In this document: positions 43,901-55,950 of the stretch, piece by piece
Layout of the letters: each line of letters begins with the position of its first letter
How positions within the stretch are numbered: position 1 is the stretch's first letter
NCBI GenBank assembly: GCA_013339765.2
Contig: CM023454.1
Coordinates: forward strand, 36,570,950-36,634,949
Length of the DNA stretch: 64,000 nt
Direction of reading: 5' to 3'
DNA from: Haemaphysalis longicornis
Lineage: Eukaryota > Arthropoda > Arachnida > Ixodida > Ixodidae
The notes under the pieces: generated by a model
The model's input: only the letters and a program-made list of their open reading frames with translations
Told to the model about the DNA's origin: nothing
Database searches by the model: none
Made by a program: the position numbers and the translations under genes

Positions 43901-45370
43901 CGATGTATACACTGTGGAATGAAAGTACAAATGATACTAAGCTCTTATGAGAAATCCTTACGCTTGCTGTCTGTAGTGGGCATTGCAGCTCAATATCTCA
44001 GCCATAAGAGCTGCTCCGACTGACGAAGCTGGCCAAGAGGACCACCAACTGCAACTTATCTTGGAATAGCGATTTCTCCAAGAAATTCGCAAAATATAAT
44101 ATAAATTTGAGTCCAAAACTGCATCACCTGTTCTCACAAAAGCGTTGGCATGCCTTCGTGTGTTGCATAGTGTATTGATTATGTGTACGTAATAAAACGA
44201 CACTTTTAGATAATGGTATTGTTAGGCAATATTGGCTATTCTTGGGTTGTGCACGACACGGGAAGCTTCTGGGATATCCTTTTCTTTTTGCCTAGGATAG
44301 GTACAGTATTTAGTTAGGTGGCATTCTACGATTCTAGTTGTTATATATGCGTAATTAAGCTTGAATGAGCCCAGGATTTCAGCAACTGTAAGAATTTTAC
44401 GCATATACAATATTATCTTTGGAAACTGGCAAATACTATACAGGTTTGTGTCAGGTCGCGCTCTACACATTGAAAATATCTACAAAGCGAATCACCAACT
44501 CACGTCTTAAGATATTGTATTGTCTCATATTATCATACGTGAGCTACTATTAAAAGATCCGAATTGTAACCTTGATGCTCAAATATTTTATTGTGGAGAT
44601 TTGAAGCATACGTTCGGGAATACCAAAAGTAAATTATTTATTTTGAGTTTGCCAAATGGGGTAGATGGCTCAGACAATTCGTTTATCAGAGCCGTAATAC
44701 CAGAGCTGCATAACCTGTAGTCAAGGGTTATCTATCAGGAGCCTTTGGGTATTTGCCTATTAAATATGGTGCGAATTACAAACGCCCCAACCTCTGTGTT
44801 TAGAGGGATGTTAGGTGGTGGGTAAAATTTCGGGGCGACGGCGACGTCGAGGACGAGAAAGAGTGATTTGTATCTTTGCCAAGAGCGAACGACGTGGCTT
44901 GCATGCTACCACAAAATGACGCTATTCTCTAGATTTCTTCTAAGTTCTTTTTTGTTGTTCGGTCGCCGCCCACCGGGCTGAATACTGCAGCCTTCCTTCC
45001 CTTCCTTGTCTATCTTGCCAACTCGCTTACGACTGCAGCTGTAAATCGTCAGTTCTGTCAATTGTAAGCCGAAATGGCTGTTTCTCTTGTTGTTGTATGC
45101 GGCACATTTGGGAAGGCGTTTCGAAAGACCGGTATTCTGGAAGTTACCCTTTTGCAGGGTCTTCTCCAAAATACCAAGTATCATGCGGCCAGCAAGCATG
45201 CGAACTTGTACATCTCCAAATTTGCAGGTTTAGGGCGCAGCCCCCTACGAACTGGGGCTGCTGGTGCCACCTGTGGCCGCCGCCGCCGTCGTCGTCGTCA
45301 AAATTGTCGGCCGTCTCATGTAGCTATGAAACTAAAACACTTGACCTTTCGCTAGTGTCTCGCACTAGAA
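40940..45370. other. Unassigned intergenic DNA
   Basis: About 4.4 kb without a recognisable gene. An 8-bp perfect hairpin (GGCACCCC/GGGGTGCC, 42861-42890) is the only local structure I noted. Confidence 0.4.
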
Positions 45371-45545
45371 CGTAACGCGTACGAAAACACTGGTGCACTC
45401 CTTGACGCCTCGAGCCAGAGGAGACTAATCGTAACGCGTGCTAAAAAGCACCGGGACAATCGTTTACGCCGCTCGCTGTTGTACTTCGTAACGCGTGATG
45501 AAAAAACACCGACACACTGATTTACTCCTCGTGCAAGAGACCTTC
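45371..45545 (+). repeat. Three-copy tandem repeat, about 58-bp period
   Basis: CGTAACGCGT occurs at 45371, 45430 and 45487, each followed by an A-rich run and an ACACTGG / GCACCGG / ACACCGA-like block, then a CTC-rich stretch. Spacings are 59 and 57. Confidence 0.7.
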
Positions 45546-46574
45546 GCGCTTCAGAACACGCGAATTTTACAGCATAACTTTAGACCTCTACCCCAAACGG
45601 TGCCATCTGTTCAGCAAAAACGCGAAGGCTCCAAGAATACACTCACACACTACACGCTTCGCACACCCCAGGTTTCATTTTAATAGGGATGGTCCAAGAC
45701 TCTAGCTAGAATTTTTCGTTAAGTATGCCGATCCTTCACAGATTTTTTTTTTCTTTCATTCCCATGAACCAAATAAAAAAGTAATGCTGCGTGAGGGTGG
45801 CCTTTGCCTCTTGAAAATTTTTAACGTTTGATTATTATGTTTGGAGAGCGGGTTTTCAGTAAGAGCTGAAAGGTGAAGTCAGCTTAGTCTTTACCGGGCT
45901 TCCTCGCAAATGATCCATAGAAACCTAGGGGCCGTTATTGTCTATTGTTTGTACGGCTGCGGAACTGTGGAAAACAAATTAAATCACCTTTTCTAGAAAT
46001 TGGTTCCTCATTCAAGCTTTTCGCGATAACATGAATTGATTAATGGTAAAATAGGCTTTGTCCACAAACCAGGCGGTGCCATGAAACTGGCTGTTTTTCT
46101 CTGCACCCAGGGAACGGAGCAGCCGGTAGGACCACAAGAACATTGTACTTCGGATAACGGCGGGTTTGTCTAGGGATTGGCTGTGGACGTCACAGCTGGA
46201 GGCCGCTTTTGTGCATCTGATAGCCCTGCTGCAAAGGCTCCCAAAGTTCCTTTGTAAGAATAATCCCCGCAGTGTTTTGCACTTTGCGCACGTTGGTCAT
46301 TTCGAATGAAGCTGGAATTTTATGGTAAATATCCAGAAATCTCGGAGGATTGGGAAATTTCGCGGAAGCATGAAATCCAAGTCGTTCTCTCGCAGAGAAC
46401 GTGCACATCACGGCGTTTTTAAGCGGTAAGTTCATCGTCGCCCCATTAGCCTTCCCACCCATCACTGTAAACACAGTTGTTTGGGGCTGCTGTTTTTGTA
46501 CCGTATTTATATTGCGAATACCCATAGGCTGTCTTGCTCCTGATGAATCTTCCTTGATTCCCCTTTGCGCATTA
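45546..46574. other. Unassigned DNA
   Basis: A minus-strand frame at 46190-46525 (111 codons) is open but matches no family I know. Nothing else is seen. Confidence 0.35.
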
Positions 46575-46760
46575 TAACCCCTGTTTCTACATCACACAGA
46601 TTATTTAACCAACGTAGCTTCGCACGCATCTACGGCACAACGAACGCCTTTAATTCATCCGCTCTTCCACTTGCTATCCGCTTGTGGAATGAGCGGCAAT
46701 TTTATGTGCGGCGTCACTCACCGCGATCCAAGAGTGGCATACAACGCAGATAATGGTAAC
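46575..46760 (+). pseudogene. Short LINE RT C-terminal remnant
   Basis: The plus strand encodes RSFARIYGTTNAFNSSALPL then AIRLWNERQF, resembling the F-x-P-x-x-IRLWN-x-LP motif at the C-terminus of CR1/Jockey-type RTs. Fewer than 60 codons are recognisable. Confidence 0.3.
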
Positions 46761-47379
46761 TTAAAACCATTTAACCCACAGACTTACCGAATGGTTTTAC
46801 TCCTTATAAAAATGGCCTGTGCGTGACTTGGTGAATGCTAATGCCGTACAATCGCGACGAAATTGGTGGCAAGGAGCAAATTTGGGCTTCCTTATCGGAC
46901 TGTGTATTTCTGTAGAGGAAAATTGCCGGATGGTTGTGCCATTAGGCTGCTTTTTATGCTCAGGAGCTGACACCTCCTTAAATTGGATTAGTTTGCAGCA
47001 CAAGCCAGGGTAAAACCGGTTTGTGATGTATGAAAAAATATTTCTGCGTAATGGTATTTCTGCTGCAGGAACAGGGAGTACATTGGAAGAGTAATTCTAG
47101 GCACTCGGTTTTGGTAACTAAGTGAAAGACAATAAAAGTCCCGCGAACAAGTTACAATATTAGGCCGCTTGTTCTCTCATTCTGTTTGCAAATGAACAGC
47201 CAATTACATATATTGTAATAAATTGGAAGTTCAATAAATTATATTGTTACCTTCATCATAAAACGTTCAATGTAAAGCACGTACCTTGGTTTAGTTTACA
47301 CAAAGACCATACTGCCGAAAGAAAGGCAAAACGTGTTGCAACACCTAAACATGAAAACCCAAATGTTACCAAATGCAAA
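46761..47379. other. Unassigned DNA
   Basis: Nothing recognised before the SINE copy. Confidence 0.4.
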
Positions 47380-47625
47380 CTACCAAACCAACCAAACCAC
47401 AAAAAACGCACAGACGCAACACAGGCGATGATGCGTGCCATAGAAATGGACGCTGGAATAATTTTGACCACTTGGGGATTTTTATTGTGCGCCGAAATCT
47501 AGTACACACCGGCGTTTTCGTTTCTCCCCTGCACCAGAAAAGCGACCATCGCGTCCGGAAGTCGAGCCCACGACCTCGTTGTAAGCAGCGCAACGCCTTA
47601 GCCACTGATCCGCCGCGGCGGGTCT
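47380..47625 (-). mobile_element. tRNA-derived SINE (Ruka-like), diverged copy
   Basis: Read on the minus strand it has TGGCTAAGGCGTTGCGCTGC, GAGGTCGTGGGCTCGACTTCC, GGGGAGAAACGAAAACGCCG and CCCCAAGTGGTCAAAATTAT, in the same order as the copy at 37513, and ends in a (TTTGGTTG)-type tail at 47380-47400. The B box is damaged. No clear target duplication was found. Confidence 0.8.
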
Positions 47626-47639
47626 AAACCTTCTATATA

Positions 47640-48256
47640 AACAGCTGTACCATTTGAAGTGACAGAAACATCATTTAAACTTTACGAGGATTGGTTGGTA
47701 AAAAAGGCTATGTGCGCGTGCAGTGTGTCTAAGAGAGGAATAGCTGCCGTTTATTTCTATCGGTATTTAAAAATATACATTACTAAAAAAGATTAATTTG
47801 TAAATTTTTCGAACCGTGTACTTTCTACCTAGCATTACCTAAAGCGCGCTGTGATTACGTGTGGTGTTTTATGTAACTATCAATTATTAGTAATAATAAA
47901 CCACTTCGAGCATGTGCTGCAAAAAAATACCTCGAAGTGTGTATTTTTTGAAGCGCTCAGTAACTTTGTCACTTGTGCTTTATGTGTCAAAAAAATGTTA
48001 AAATTACCGATATATCGAGTTTCCTGAAGGTACAAGTAAACGCGTTTTTTTTTAAATCGCTACGAACGCCAGCACTTATGTTTCTTGTTAGAAAATCAAC
48101 CTCCTGAAGCACAGAACATAGCTCCTTCATAATATCAAACTCAAACGAATATGACAAAAGCTGTTTTAGCAGCTTCACAATAGTGGAGCGATGTCTCATC
48201 AACATCTTCAGCTTTGTTGCGCAAATAAAATAATTGCAAGTGTGTAATTTGTTGCG
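47640..48256. other. Unassigned DNA
   Basis: AT-rich. A minus-strand frame at 47987-48205 encodes a helical 72-codon stretch without a known motif. Confidence 0.35.
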
Positions 48257-48565
48257 TCAGACATGCTTCAGAGGGCCACATGCGCTTACAAAATTAACGG
48301 TAAAGTATGGCCCATGTTTTACGATATCCCTTCCAGCTGTAAAGAAATCTCTGTGATATTTGGTAACGATATTAGTGCACATACGAATGTTGCACTCTTT
48401 TAAACACGCGACGAAGTTGTTACCGAGTCCTGTTGTGTTTAAGCTAGTGAGGCGTTCTTGGTCTACTGGGGTTAGTTCATCACGAAGGCCCCTCTCAACT
48501 TGGAACCTTGCGTCGGTTGCGGTGAGGAACAACACAAGAAAACGAGTATAAAATATGATAGCCAA
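48257..48565 (-). CDS. Candidate small secreted protein, unidentified
   Basis: A 102-codon frame starts MAIIFYTRFLVLFLTATDAR, a plausible signal peptide with cleavage after Ala-Thr-Asp-Ala. The mature part has four cysteines (ACLKECNIRMC and SACG) and no repeats. It starts with ATG and ends with a stop, without introns. Ticks encode many small secreted proteins, but I recognise no family and no promoter or polyadenylation signal was clear. Chance openness is a serious alternative. Confidence 0.22.
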   Translation of the reverse strand: MAIIFYTRFLVLFLTATDARFQVERGLRDELTPVDQERLTSLNTTGLGNNFVACLKECNIRMCTNIVTKYHRDFFTAGRDIVKHGPYFTVNFVSACGPLKHV

Positions 48566-50299
48566 GCCAGTGTATTTACAATTTTTTTAGGAATGAGTAT
48601 TTACATAATTGGTTGCATAACATTGTTGTGTTATTGATAGCCTGTTCACAGTTACACATTCACATCTTTCATAGTGATAGACTTCTCCGCAAGTGCGCCT
48701 AATGGAGAATGTTGGACTTCGTGAGTGCTCCTACATTGATTTTGAGTTTTAAAAGTGTGGGCTATTCTCCTCGCCCTCCAAGGTTATCCTATAGAGGAGC
48801 CCTCCTCTACTCGTGTAATATGACTTGCACTCTGTCAGTAAAGGTTTAACTGGTGCGCTTTTACTATGGAAATAAACCAAAGGTGGGACCAAACGTTGCC
48901 TAACAGTTTCCCTATAATATCCTTTCCTGCAAGCATAGTCTTATATAGAGAAAGGCAGGGCGATGTGGAGATCATCCTTCGCAGCCAGCATAAACCTGAG
49001 GTACCCTGAACCCCGTGAGTGTTATTCGCAAGCCAGAATATTCACCCAGCGTTGTTGCCGTATGAACATGTTGGGGAAAACAACCGTGAGCGATGCCGAT
49101 TTCGAGCCCACGTAGGAAACGCTACTCGTAACATCAGAAGCGGTTACGTTAGTTTTTTCAAAGGACCAAAGGAGAGGCTGACGGTTAGCAGGGATGCTTG
49201 CGCAAGGGCGTCTCAGGTGGAAACTGCATGATACCGTGGGACAAAGAGGTAAGCAGCCTTACCCTGTTCTTCGGACATACGCAGAGTACGTCATTTATGA
49301 TAGGTCGTTGAGGTCATTTTATGCCAGTGGTTGCAAATACACAGCGCGAAAATACCATAAGAGGATTGCAAGTATTATTGCATTTATTTCATCCACAGTG
49401 GTGTTGGAAGAGAGGAAGAAAAAGATAATTTAGCCAGCTTGACGGCGCTCCCTTTTCTTTGAATATTACATAGGTAATTCAGGAGACACAGCACAGCACA
49501 AAGTGCAAGAAAGGAAGAAACAAAAAAAGCAATTGCGCTGTATTTACAGGCGTTCGCAAAAGAAAAGAAAAAGAAAAGGAACGGGAAAAAATCGGACGCG
49601 AAATTCACAAACGCTTTCTTAAACGCTGGACGAACTAGCAGGGTAGTAAAACTGCAAAGCAAAATAAAAAGAAAAAAAAACCTAAAAACGCATTCAGAAA
49701 ACACCTCTTCACTTCAAACGGGAACGTAGGGTTGCCACAAAAGGTTAAAAACTGTAACTAAACATAAACACGAACACACTTTTTTCCATGTCAACGCCGC
49801 GGTAGTACTAGAGCAACGCACGGTTTCGAAATATACAAACAACATTTGCAACATGAAAAACGCTCTTTACACAGAAAAGCATTTTGGCAGTGATATAGCG
49901 AGAAGGAATAAACCATCGCTTGAACTCCATAGAACAATACAAAAAGAGAGAACAGCAGCGGTTAGTTTTCGTTAGGGCTGCAAATAAACACTCGTAAATC
50001 CATTTTATTCACTGTATTCGAATCTATATTTCAATTTATGAAAAGTTTAATATCTCCGGAATTTCATGTCTCAACATTTCTTCTCCGTAATTTGTTCTTC
50101 TCCGTAATTATATGGCTGCGTGTTGCGAGTATCACGGGTCGTTTCTGTAAAGCGGGTAAATTGTGAAAAAATATGACGCGTGCTTTTTATTGCCATTTTT
50201 CAGATCTTGCACAAATGGTAGGCATAAATATTATAGGCAGTCATTTTGTATTATTTTCCAAAAACAAGTTTGAAGGATAATTATACGAAACGATTCTAA
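48566..50299. other. Unassigned intergenic DNA
   Basis: Nothing recognised. Purine-rich stretches at 49500-49690 give biased frames. Confidence 0.4.
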
Positions 50300-51200
50300 A
50301 GTTTTTTAAAATTATTTTATGTAAGACACGTAATTTGTGTAGATTGACAGCCACGGTATTCCCCCAGATTAAGCCACATTATTTTGGTGCGACAAAAAAT
50401 GGGAGTTACGAATAAGAACCTTCAATCGAGTAGGAAGGGTCTGTTTGTTAAGAAAAGTAAGGCCAGTAATGGAAAATAATTTTGATGCGACATACTCTCC
50501 GTGCTCGTTTCATTTCATGCTCGCTGACAAAATTACACCCAGCGTCTTAAATGATCTGACAATTTCTATGTTCGTGCCACAGAGCTCAAAATTCATAATG
50601 CTGTTGAGTTCAGTATGCTTAGCGAAATACACAATACCTTAAGTTTTATTAAAATTTATTTTTAGTGCATTCAAATTGCCCTTTTTCCCAGTTCTATAGG
50701 ACTTTCATTTGCTTTCAATTCTATTTCATTGGCCGATGAAGCAAAAAATAGCAAATTGGTGTCATCTGCATATATGACAAATTTCACTTGTTTATCAATC
50801 TGTGGGGTATTGTGTACGAAAATAATACTGTAAAATGGGCCAAATATGCTGCCCTACGGCACACCTCATAAGATAGCTTTCACGGGGGACGTGTGCTCAT
50901 TTATCTGAACGGGCTGCATTCGGCTGCCTTTATTGGATTTTTAAAGCATCGTAGGCGTTCCCCGGAAGCCGTAGTATTCCAACTTTTGAAGTAAGAGTTA
51001 GAGATCTGCATAGTCGCAAGCTTTAGTAAATCCGCGTATATTCCAACAGCCAACTTTAGTTCTTCAAAGGTGTTCAAAATAATGTCTTTTTGCTCCGAAA
51101 GCTCTGTTGAGCGTTGCTTCTTGAAACCGAATTTAGCATCTGTCAGGAACTCGAGCTTACCACAGAAAGGAGACATTCCAGAAAAAAGGACCATTGTCAG
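50300..51200 (-). pseudogene. LINE B reverse transcriptase remnant
   Basis: The minus strand encodes EFLTDAKFGFKKQRSTELSE and KDIILNTFEELKLAVGIY (about 51150-51030), the FGFR-x-x-x-ST block and the segment before the first catalytic aspartate. Further on YMQMT / YADD is found at 50772-50761, then MNFELCGTNIEIVRSFKTLG and VILSASMK (about 50595-50520). The order is that of CR1/Jockey RTs. Stops and frame changes lie between the blocks. Confidence 0.6.
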
Positions 51201-52752
51201 TCCTTATGGAAATACATGCAACATTGACACTGGTCTGCAGTTACCGATATTGTTCCTGTTGGCTTTTTTAAAAAAAACACTGTCCCTGGCGAGCAGCAAA
51301 TGTTGTGAGAAAATCCGTTTGTATAGGCAAAGGTGAAACATATGTGTTACGGACGGTAGTGTAAGATGTAAAACAAAGTTTACTGGTTTTACTTTAATTC
51401 TATAGCCATAGCAGCTTCCGCTATTGTTAAATTCTATAAAAACAGATTTCAACTATTTATCGGCTACCGGGCGCAAGAAAAATGTCTCATCCCTTCAGAG
51501 TTTCAAAGCTTTCAGTGCATGGCTACTAATACCTCCTTTAACTAAATTAACAAAATATTCAACAAAGCGTTCCCTAAACAACCACGTGTCGACGCGTTTC
51601 CATCTTGATTATTCTGTGTGGACGAAGTAAACTTTGGAGCACGGTTTAAAACGGCGTTCAATTTGTATTGTAACATCCGTTCGTTCATGAAGTATTGTAA
51701 AAGTATTCGCAGAGGTCTTTCTTTCTTGCGGTTTCCAGTTCGTTTGTGACGTTCTTACGGAAAGACTTGTACAACTTACACTCTCTAAAATCGCGAGATT
51801 TAACAAACTTTTTTTCTCAGGAGTGATGCATGGTGTGCATATCTTACCATATTGCCGAAGGGTTTCAAATTGAAAACACTCCTTTTACACAGAAAAAAAA
51901 GTATCGAAGAATGAATTGTAGGTGCGTTCCGCATTCACTATATTAAACACATGTCGCAAGTCACAAGTACGCACCTTATCTCGAAAAGCCCACAGATTAG
52001 TATCTGTTACTGCTTCATACAATATTGGTGGCGCAGTCAGTTTCTTTTTAAAAGTGTGCTTATAAGGTGTAGATGCCAGTGTGATCACTTATACCACTGA
52101 TAATTACACTCAATTTCGGTTTTGTTGTGTTCATCTTTTTAATGAAGAAGTCAAGTAAGGTAGCGGTTGGGCAGGTTACCCGAGTAGGAACGACAATTAC
52201 GTTTCTGCATCCAAGCGTCTGTATAAGTTGTTCGAACCCATTTTTATTGGAGTATCAATGAGCATATTGATAATAAAATCAGCTCCTAAAACAACCGTAC
52301 ATTTCATTTTGTTTGCATAAGCTAGCAAGGATTCGACAAAAATGTAAATATTGCAATGGTTTCATCAGGAACCTGATACACTACGGAAATGATAATGTAA
52401 TTTGATACTAGGGTTATGACTTCATAGTATCGATTCTGGCAACAGTATTGCGATAGTATTTCGCATGAGATATGCTTCCACACCATCAAAGATACACCTC
52501 TTCCGCGGCCACTAGATCCATCCTGTATGAAATTGCCGTGCATTGGCAAACTAAACACATTGGTACTGTCAACGCACCAAGATTAAGTTAAGAAAATTAT
52601 ATCAAATCCTACTTAAAGTTCACTGAAGAGCACTTCAAGCTTTCCGGTTTCATTTTTAAGCGATCGGGTGTTCAAGTGAAAGAAAGTTAACGAATGTACT
52701 AGTTCCTTTCGACAAGCATTTTGAAATTCCCTTGGTAGTATGTTTTTAGTGT
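51201..52752 (-). pseudogene. Decayed middle of LINE B
   Basis: By position this should hold the endonuclease and the linker to RT. I see only isolated words without a catalytic box, so the assignment rests on context. Confidence 0.3.
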
Positions 52753-53480
52753 CTATTTTACTGGAAATGCTGCCAAAGACCCTTGCGCAAAGTCATACAC
52801 TAGTGAATCTAGATCCCGTTCATTGCGTACAGTGAAAGCCTTATCACCGTCAGTGCGTTTCACAAGTATTTTGTTGTTCCTGTGCCAGGCATATCGGTAG
52901 CCGTTGTTCTGAGCCCAGGCCTTCGCCACTGCAAGCAAATGCCGACTACTCTTGCTCAAGTTTTCTAAAATGAAGAAATTCAATTTTGATCAATCCAGTT
53001 CAGGCTTTTTTTCAGAAACGATTCCTTCACAGTGTGATTCGAAAACGGAGCGATAATAAATGGAATCTTATCTCTACTTGCCGGTAGCCTGTGCACAGAG
53101 ACATCACTAGGAGTAAGATGAAGAACATTGGTTTTTGTAGCGACTCGTTTAGTTATGCCAACAAGTCCCCATTCTCTAACAGGAATTCCGTGAAATTCCA
53201 AGTTTAACTTCCTACTTTGTCATTTCAGGTCTTTAATGTCTTGTGCGATCTGTTCACCCTCGCATGCACGCTCTCTCTTTTCAATTCCTGTCACCCTCTT
53301 TTTGAGTGCAGTAATTTCTTTATCCTGACAGCTCATCTTTTCAAGAATTTGGTCATGTTTGTCTGACATAACTTGAACCGACTGCTCGATTTTTCTACAG
53401 TAGATTTGAGCGTCATAAGGCGGTCCTGCTTCGAGTCCAAGGCCGCAAATGAGACAGCAAAATCATTGGATTCGTCTTTT
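52753..53480 (-). pseudogene. LINE B ORF1, coiled coil and C-terminal domain
   Basis: On the minus strand KHDQILEKMSCQDKEITALK and KRVTGIEKRERACEGEQ (about 53370-53260) form a coiled coil. LNLEFHGIPVREWG (about 53210) starts the RRM-like domain, and ENLSKSSRHLLAVAKAWAQN with YRYAWHRNNKILVKR (about 52965-52850) gives the C-terminal domain, paralleling LINE A. The last two sections are open for 70-80 codons each in adjacent frames. Confidence 0.62.
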
Positions 53481-53589
53481 TCCCACCCTTAGAGTTCACC
53501 AGTATGCAAGAAGGGCAGTACCAAGATTTGAGCCACGACTTTGCTTTGGATCTAATTGTTCTTTTTTGGAATACCCGAGCAGCAGCCGA

Positions 53590-53790
53590 AGTAGTACCTA
53601 TCGCAACAAACCCTCAACCTCAACCCCCATCTTTGGCGCACACTTCACTAAAGTACGGGCAATCATGCCCCTCTCCGGACGACATGGTTGCGGGAAATTA
53701 TGCAAAAAAAAACAGATGAAAGCGCATATGAACAATAAAACAAGGGCAACAGTAATGGCAGCATCAGCAGCAAAGGCTAGTATATTGCAA
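53590..53790 (-). pseudogene. LINE B ORF1, possible zinc-finger end
   Basis: SWLKSWYCPSCI on the minus strand (about 53530-53500 and upstream) looks like the W-x-C-x-x-C end of a PHD-type finger. The upstream cysteines are not in one frame. Confidence 0.25.
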
Positions 53791-53821
53791 AGTGCAGTCT
53801 AGACAAGTCTTCAAAACCCAA

Positions 53822-54110
53822 CCTGCAACAGTGCAGTGTCGTTGATTACGTCACGCCGATGCGCTGCCGCTGCTCTCTTCTGAATCGACGACGACGATGT
53901 TCGGCTTTTGGTAGCGGTTTCGCAGAGATAGTACCGCTACAGTCGATGTACCGCGGTTGCTGTTGACCAAGTATTCGCAGAAGAATACGATGATCTTTCG
54001 AAGAAATTCAGCTTGTCTCCATCCTGAAAGTATGGGCGGCGGGATCCATTCCTGCAACAGTCAAAGGTCGGCGATTATGTCATGCCGATGTGCGGCCGCT
54101 GCTGCCTACT
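53822..54110 (-). repeat. Tandem repeat at the 5' end of LINE B
   Basis: CCTGCAACAGT followed by GATTA-GTCA-GCCGATG and CCGCTGCT recurs at 53822 and 54052, a period of 230 bases, with the second copy partial. It lies just upstream of ORF1 as in LINE A, though the two repeat sequences are not obviously alike. Confidence 0.6.
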
Positions 54111-54415
54111 AATACACGTGTTATTACATGTAGTAATACAGTAATATTTTATTATATTAATACATGCAGTATCACATGTATATAAATATATTTCTTACAT
54201 GAAGTGAAATAAAAACAACTAAATATGTCCCAAGCTTTTTTCCAAGGCTGATATTTTTAAAGGATCTGTAATTGCCATTCATATAAGGTCACCCAGTTTG
54301 TTTGTGAAATATGTTTTTCTAAAAACATGCTCAATAAAATCGAATTGTAAAATAGGACTGTTTTAAAAAGGAGGCCCCCGATGTCTGACACCTGTAATTA
54401 CTAAGAAAATCACAT
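54111..54415. other. AT-rich spacer
   Basis: About 300 bases with TAATACATGTAGTAATACA-like palindromic words and no gene. Confidence 0.5.
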
Positions 54416-54823
54416 TGTCACGGAGCCAAGGACGAATCAGTTGTTTTGGAAAAGAAACAAGTTTATTGGAGCGAACTTGTGCTCCCATAACAAGTCAAAA
54501 GAATACAGAGGCGGCGAAGGGGCGGTCAACAAAGTGACGTGCATCGGTGAGCGTAGCAGAATCGAATACCGCGGTGTCTGCTCTGCAGGCCTTTTATCTT
54601 TCGGCGCGCGCGGTTCTCGAACCGTCGATTCGCATCGAGGACAATATAGATCCAAGAAGATTATTCCGGGCTGTTCACGTTAGATCGGAATGCGCTCCCT
54701 ATCAGAACATATAACACATGCGGTGCAGAAAGACAGAATGAAACACAGAAATAACACAGACCGGCGCAGCCCGGCGGTAAAAGCAAAACACACATAAACA
54801 AACCCCATGCATGGTTCGCTGCA
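54416..54823 (-). repeat. 3' LTR of Ty3 element C
   Basis: Bounded by TGTCACGG and CGCTGCA on the plus strand (TG...CA on both strands). CCAATAAACTTG on the minus strand is a polyadenylation signal. Matches 58190-58596 throughout with scattered differences. Confidence 0.9.
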
Positions 54824-54825
54824 TT

Positions 54826-54840
54826 ACCCCCCTCTAACAG
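54826..54840 (-). other. Candidate polypurine tract of Ty3 element C
   Basis: On the minus strand GTTAGAGGGGGGTAA directly precedes the 3' LTR, where plus-strand synthesis is primed. Confidence 0.6.
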
Positions 54841-54895
54841 TGCATCGACCCGATGGTAATATAAGCGACAATTAAAAAATAAAAATAAAAGTTCG

Positions 54896-55414
54896 TCATC
54901 GTCCGTAGAAAGGTTTTAAGCGCACCACGTGGACGACTTCGGGCCGCATACGTTGTCGTGATATGCCGGAGTCACCATCGGGGATCACTTCGTAGGTAAG
55001 TTGGCCAACACGTCGTAGAATCTGGTAGGGTCCGAAATACCGTCGCAGAAATTTCTCACTCAGTCCGCGTCTTCGGATGGGAGTCCAGATCCACACACAA
55101 TCCCCAGGATGGTGCTCGGCGGCTCGCCGTCAGATGTTTTAGCGGCCGGCATCCACCAGCTGCTGGTTCGTTATACGAACTCGATCGAGCTGGCGGGCCT
55201 CCTCCGCACGCTCAAGGTATCCGTGGACGTCGGTGTTGAGGTCGTCGTCTTCTACGTGCAAAAGCATAGCGTCGAGCATCGTAGCCGGCTGTCTTTCATA
55301 GACAAGCTCGAACGGTGTCATCTGCCTAGTTTTCTGGGTCGCTGTGTTGTACACAAACATGACATACGCGAGGAATTCATCCCAAGTCTTATGTTGAACT
55401 TCGACGTACATAGA
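54896..55414 (-). pseudogene. Ty3 element C integrase, C-terminal part
   Basis: The first frame reads YVEVQHKTWDEFLAYVMFVY and NTATQKTRQMTPFELVYERQ, the end of the integrase core with its conserved T-x-x-TPF-x-LVYGR segment (ending RQ here). A second frame, to 54896, gives GLSEKFLRRYFGPYQILRRV, the GPY/F module, and ends near VVHVVRLKPFYGR. The DDE core and the zinc-binding HHCC domain are absent. Integrase joins element DNA to the chromosome; this fragment could not. Confidence 0.75.
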
Positions 55415-55950
55415 GTCTTCTCTCGGTCTCCCTCGACCACTTCAATTTGCCAGTAGCCGGTCGTGAGATCCATCAATGAGAAGGACTTCGCATGGCAAAG
55501 CTGGTCGAGGGCATCGTCGATTCGTGGCAGGGGGTACACGTCCTTTTTGTGATTTTGTTCAGTCACTTTTAGACAACGCAGACTAATGTGCCGTCTTTTT
55601 TCTTCAACAGTACTACCGGCGCAGCCCACGGACATTTCGATGGCTGTATTTTGTCGTCGCTGAGCATGTCGTCGACTGGAGTCCGGATGGCTTCCCGCTC
55701 GTGTAAAGAGACGCGGTATGGTGAATGTCGGATAGGTCGGGCTCCATCTTCGGTTATGATTCAATGCTTCGCTAGGGGTGTATGACGTAATTTTGATTTT
55801 GCCAAAAAACACTCGCTGTAACGACGGAGCAAATCCAGTAGTCTGTCGCAATTTTCTTGCGGCAGCGCCGGGTTCACGTCGAAAGGTTGCGGCGGCTTGG
55901 AAGCATCTGCGCGTGCGCATTCAAAGTTAGCGACCGCGATCACTTAATTG
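55415..55950 (-). pseudogene. Ty3 element C reverse transcriptase, N-terminal part
   Basis: On the minus strand, across frames, NCDRLLDLLRRYSECFLAKS and IRHSPYRVSLHERE lead into WAAPVVLLKKKDGTL, then DVYPLPRIDDALDQL and SFSLMDLTTGYWQIEV, the first catalytic-aspartate block. Translation then joins integrase at about 55415, so the YVDD palm motif, thumb and RNase H are deleted. At least three frame changes and one stop lie in this part. Confidence 0.75.

Larger units (their letters stand above)
50300..54110 (-). mobile_element. CR1-like LINE B, decayed
   Basis: On the minus strand: 5' tandem repeats (54110-53822), an ORF1 remnant (about 53790-52753), a heavily decayed endonuclease interval (about 52700-51900) and an RT remnant (about 51200-50300). 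The layout equals that of LINE A at 24200-31215, and the ORF1 C-terminal words are alike, so both belong to one broad group. Stops are frequent and the 3' end is not visible. Confidence 0.6.

Noticed and set aside
46190..46525. 111-codon minus-strand frame
   Set aside because: Considered as a transposase, but no catalytic motif is seen.
55109..55456. Plus-strand frames opposite the Ty3 integrase and protease regions
   Set aside because: Shadows of the minus-strand element genes.
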